Shown here: one piece after another, positions 62,933 to 64,000 of the stretch
How the letters are laid out: the number at the start of each line of letters is the position of its first letter
Numbering within the stretch: position 1 is the first letter of the stretch
Assembly: GCF_009829925.1 (NCBI RefSeq)
Contig: NZ_SNVJ01000001.1
Location: 333,983-397,982, forward strand
Direction: 5' to 3'
Length of the DNA: 64,000 nt
Origin: Teichococcus coralli
Lineage (GTDB): Bacteria > Pseudomonadota > Alphaproteobacteria > Acetobacterales > Acetobacteraceae
Translations under genes and position numbers: made by a program
The notes under the pieces: generated by a model
What the model saw: the letters and a program-made list of their open reading frames with translations, nothing else
Databases searched by the model: none
What the model was told of the DNA's origin: nothing

Positions 62933-62983
62933 GGCAGGAACCCAGCCGATGACCAAGCAGCACATGCCGCGGGAGCGGCCCTG

Positions 62984-63793
62984 ATGGACGCCGCCCTGCT
63001 CCGCCGCGCGCTGTACCGCGGCAGCATCGCCTTCGCCTTCCTGCTGATGCTGGCGCCGGTCCTCACCGTCGTCACCATCAGCTTCTTCCGGCAGGAGATC
63101 GTCAGCTTCCCGCCGGAGGCGCTGACGCTGCGCTGGTATGTCAATGCCTGGAGCCAGCAGGAATTCGCCCGCGGCTTCATCACCAGCCTGGAGGTTGCGG
63201 CGCTGGCGACGCTGATCGGCGTGCCGCTCGGCACCGCCGCCGCCCTGGCGCTGCAGCGCAGCGGGATCCGCGGCAAGGAGGCGCTGAACGCGCTGCTGCT
63301 CGGGCCGCTGGCCGTGCCCGGGGTGGTCGCCGGCACGGCGCTCTACATGTTCTATCTCCGCGCCGAGTTCTGGCTGGACCGGGATATCACCGCGACCCTG
63401 GAGGGGCTGGTGGCCGCGCATGTGCTGCTGACCATCCCCTGGTCGGTGCGCCTGGTCTCGGCCAGCCTGGCGGGGCTGGACCGCTCGGCGGAGGAGGCGG
63501 CGGCCAACCTCGGCGCCCGGCCGCTGACCGTGTTCTGGCGGGTGACGCTGCCGATGATGCGGCCAGGCATCGTCGCCGCCGCGCTGTTCTCCTTTATCCA
63601 GAGCTTCGAGAACCTGGAGCTGACGCTGCTGCTGGTCGGGCCCGGGCGCACCACCCTGCCTGTCGCCATGCTGAGCTACCTGGAGTTCCGCATGGACCCC
63701 ACGCTCTCCGCCGTCGCCACGGTGCAGATCGTGCTTGTGGCCGCGCTGATGCTGCTGACCGACCGCTTCGTGAAACTTTCGAGGGTTGTATGA
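62984..63793 (+). CDS. ABC transporter permease (PotC-like)
   Basis: A 269-residue inner-membrane permease of the spermidine/putrescine/2-aminoethylphosphonate type, with six helices. The EAA loop [21 protein letters not shown] is characteristic. It starts with ATG overlapping the stop of an 11-codon frame (TGATG), with GGGAG upstream. An ATP-binding gene follows 35 bp later. No first permease (PotB) is visible before it, so the operon either continues to the right with another subunit or uses one permease. Confidence 0.87.
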   Translation: MDAALLRRALYRGSIAFAFLLMLAPVLTVVTISFFRQEIVSFPPEALTLRWYVNAWSQQEFARGFITSLEVAALATLIGVPLGTAAALALQRSGIRGKEALNALLLGPLAVPGVVAGTALYMFYLRAEFWLDRDITATLEGLVAAHVLLTIPWSVRLVSASLAGLDRSAEEAAANLGARPLTVFWRVTLPMMRPGIVAAALFSFIQSFENLELTLLLVGPGRTTLPVAMLSYLEFRMDPTLSAVATVQIVLVAALMLLTDRFVKLSRVV

Positions 63794-63827
63794 CCCGCCC
63801 TGTGACCCGCACCGAAGGAGCGCGCTG

Positions 63828-64000
63828 ATGGGAGATCTGGTGCTGGAGGCGCTGACCAAGCGGTACGGCGGCACGGTGGCGGTGGATGGCGTCGACCTGG
63901 ACGTGCGGCAGGGCGAGATGGTGGCCCTGCTCGGCCCCTCCGGCTGCGGCAAGACGACGACCCTGCGCATGGTCGCCGGCTTCATTCCGCCCAGCGCCGG
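63828..64000 (+). CDS. ABC transporter ATP-binding protein (runs off right edge)
   Basis: The first 57 codons are visible. The N-terminus [19 protein letters not shown] is typical of the PotA/FbpC class, and Walker A is [21 protein letters not shown] precedes the ATG. It is the energising subunit for the upstream PotC-like permease, presumably for uptake of the substrate used by the preceding enzymes. The right end of the gene lies outside the window. Confidence 0.9.
   Translation, partial: MGDLVLEALTKRYGGTVAVDGVDLDVRQGEMVALLGPSGCGKTTTLRMVAGFIPPSA

Overview
The window is high-GC DNA (roughly 70 % by eye) with codon use strongly biased to G/C-ending codons. Several genes point to an alphaproteobacterium: TrcR/DUF1013, DUF3126, COQ9, an NDUFA9-type complex I homologue, a FzlA-like cell-division GST, paired YdcH/DUF465 proteins and an ELM1-type protein. 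The gene mix resembles Acetobacteraceae (Roseomonas-like), but that family assignment is inference. It reads as ordinary chromosome: no insertion sequence, prophage, CRISPR array, rRNA or tRNA was seen.

Layout. 1-5.0 kb: two head-to-head TauE/SafE exporters, an Asp/Glu racemase, an ankyrin protein, and a two-gene glutamine-amidotransferase/gamma-glutamyltransferase unit that ends in a hairpin-rich intergenic element. 5.2-10.5 kb: a small unknown gene, a tartrate/malate dehydrogenase, a gene-poor gap, ELM1, pyrE, and mntH behind a palindromic operator. 10.5-18.8 kb: a peptide-type ABC binding protein with two permeases but no ATPase, then an IclR regulator divergent from a CoA-transferase/HMG-CoA-lyase pair, a SEL1 protein and a YidB-like protein. 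18.8-30.1 kb: cydDC, a polysaccharide deacetylase, fzlA, and gltD-gltB behind a leader with competing hairpins. 30.2-37.7 kb: housekeeping genes (NDUFA9-like, trcR, DUF3126, two DUF465, ompA-like, def-coq9-purE-purK, rpsU). 38-42.2 kb: an RND efflux pair. 42.2-48.3 kb: envelope and transport genes (ArnT-like glycosyltransferase, DHA2 efflux, MBOAT plus SGNH-like pair). 49-56 kb: an SH3-domain protein, a large hybrid sensor kinase, a Na/Pi cotransporter and a VOC protein. 56-64 kb: a GntR regulator divergent from an aconitase-family enzyme, followed by a second gamma-glutamyltransferase, an amidohydrolase and an ABC transporter that runs off the right edge.

The most interesting signals are regulatory or contextual. 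(a) The gltD leader carries three copies of one 9-mer that can form two mutually exclusive hairpins, plus a short stem over the ribosome binding site. (b) The 56-64 kb cluster combines an aconitase paralogue with an altered active-site position, a gamma-glutamyltransferase, an amidohydrolase and an importer, which suggests uptake and catabolism of an unidentified organic acid or amide. (c) A perfect palindrome lies between the likely -35 and -10 of mntH. (d) An MBOAT gene and an SGNH-like gene form an uncharacterised envelope-acylation pair. No unmistakably new defence or mobile system was found.
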